Shown here in pieces: positions 13,764 to 13,815 of a DNA stretch of 13,815 bases. The DNA is from CAXGUU01 sp964012875. GTDB lineage: Bacteria; Pseudomonadota; Gammaproteobacteria; Ga0077536. The notes below the pieces were generated by a model. The model was given only the letters and a program-made list of their open reading frames with translations, was not told where the DNA came from and did no database searches. Positions within the stretch are counted from its first letter, which is position 1. Each line of letters starts with the position of its first letter. The stretch spans positions 1 to 13,815 of the forward strand of contig CAXGUU010000052.1 of assembly GCA_964012875.1 (NCBI GenBank), given 5' to 3'. The position numbers were made by a program, and so were the translations under genes.

Positions 13764-13815
13764 GCGGGAATAGCTCAGTTGGTAGAGCACAACCTTGCCA
13801 AGGTTGGGGTCGCGA
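13764..13815 (+). tRNA. glyW: tRNA-Gly (anticodon GCC), 3' end outside the window
   Basis: The first 52 bases of a tRNA are present: acceptor 5' strand GCGGGAA, D arm GCTC/GAGC, anticodon arm CAACC-TTGCCAA-GGTTG with GCC at 13797-13799, and variable loop GGGTC. It agrees with E. coli tRNA-Gly(GCC) except for a compensated change in the anticodon stem (C-G to U-A type: GACC/GGTC becomes AACC/GGTT). The T arm and the 3' acceptor strand lie beyond the window. In E. coli the same position after pgsA starts the glyW-cysT-leuZ operon, so more tRNA genes probably follow. Confidence 0.96.

Noticed and set aside
1..13815. CRISPR arrays, insertion sequences, phage genes or attachment sites
   Set aside because: No repeated spacer pattern, transposase, integrase or flanking direct repeats were seen. 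The tRNA-Gly 3' end, a common integration site, is outside the window.

Overview
The right-hand third (about 9845-13815) has the gammaproteobacterial gene order uvrY/gacA - uvrC - pgsA - tRNA-Gly(GCC), and the visible part of the tRNA is nearly identical to E. coli glyW. With a YbiI-type zinc-finger protein and a G+C-rich composition (by eye), this points to a free-living, probably environmental gammaproteobacterium. No mobile element, phage gene or CRISPR array was seen.

Layout. (1) 1-1159, minus: N-terminal 386 codons of a hydantoinase/oxoprolinase (HyuA-like) subunit, running off the left edge. (2) 1323-3257, plus: a two-domain FMN/FeS/FAD oxidoreductase of the 2,4-dienoyl-CoA reductase / trimethylamine dehydrogenase type, divergent from (1). 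(3) 3258-3506: convergent gap with hairpins. (4) 6322-3507, minus: a tight four-gene cluster of a short-chain dehydrogenase, a DUF1330 protein, a secreted helical protein of unknown function and a short acyl-CoA-dehydrogenase-like protein. (5) 6449-7346, plus: YbiI-like zinc finger, then a DUF2306 membrane protein that probably starts at TTG. (6) 8281-7478, minus: enoyl-CoA hydratase, divergent from (7) 8361-9155, plus: a DUF169 protein. (8) 9303-13633, plus: Nudix hydrolase, broken uvrY/gacA, family 5 uracil-DNA glycosylase, uvrC and pgsA, packed so that several genes overlap. (9) 13671-13815: a strong sigma70-like promoter, a leader hairpin and the 5' part of tRNA-Gly(GCC).

How they work together. 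The left two thirds look like accessory catabolism of acyl-CoA or cyclic/amide substrates (hydantoinase-type ATPase, dienoyl-CoA-reductase-like enzyme, SDR, ACAD-like protein, enoyl-CoA hydratase); the substrate cannot be read from the sequence. The right part is housekeeping: nucleotide sanitation or metabolism (Nudix), base excision (UDG), nucleotide excision (UvrC) and phospholipid synthesis (PgsA). The most notable observation is that the response regulator normally encoded just upstream of uvrC has decayed. It carries a frameshift at the phosphoacceptor site and two in-frame stop codons, while its neighbours remain intact, and a uracil-DNA glycosylase now sits between it and uvrC.
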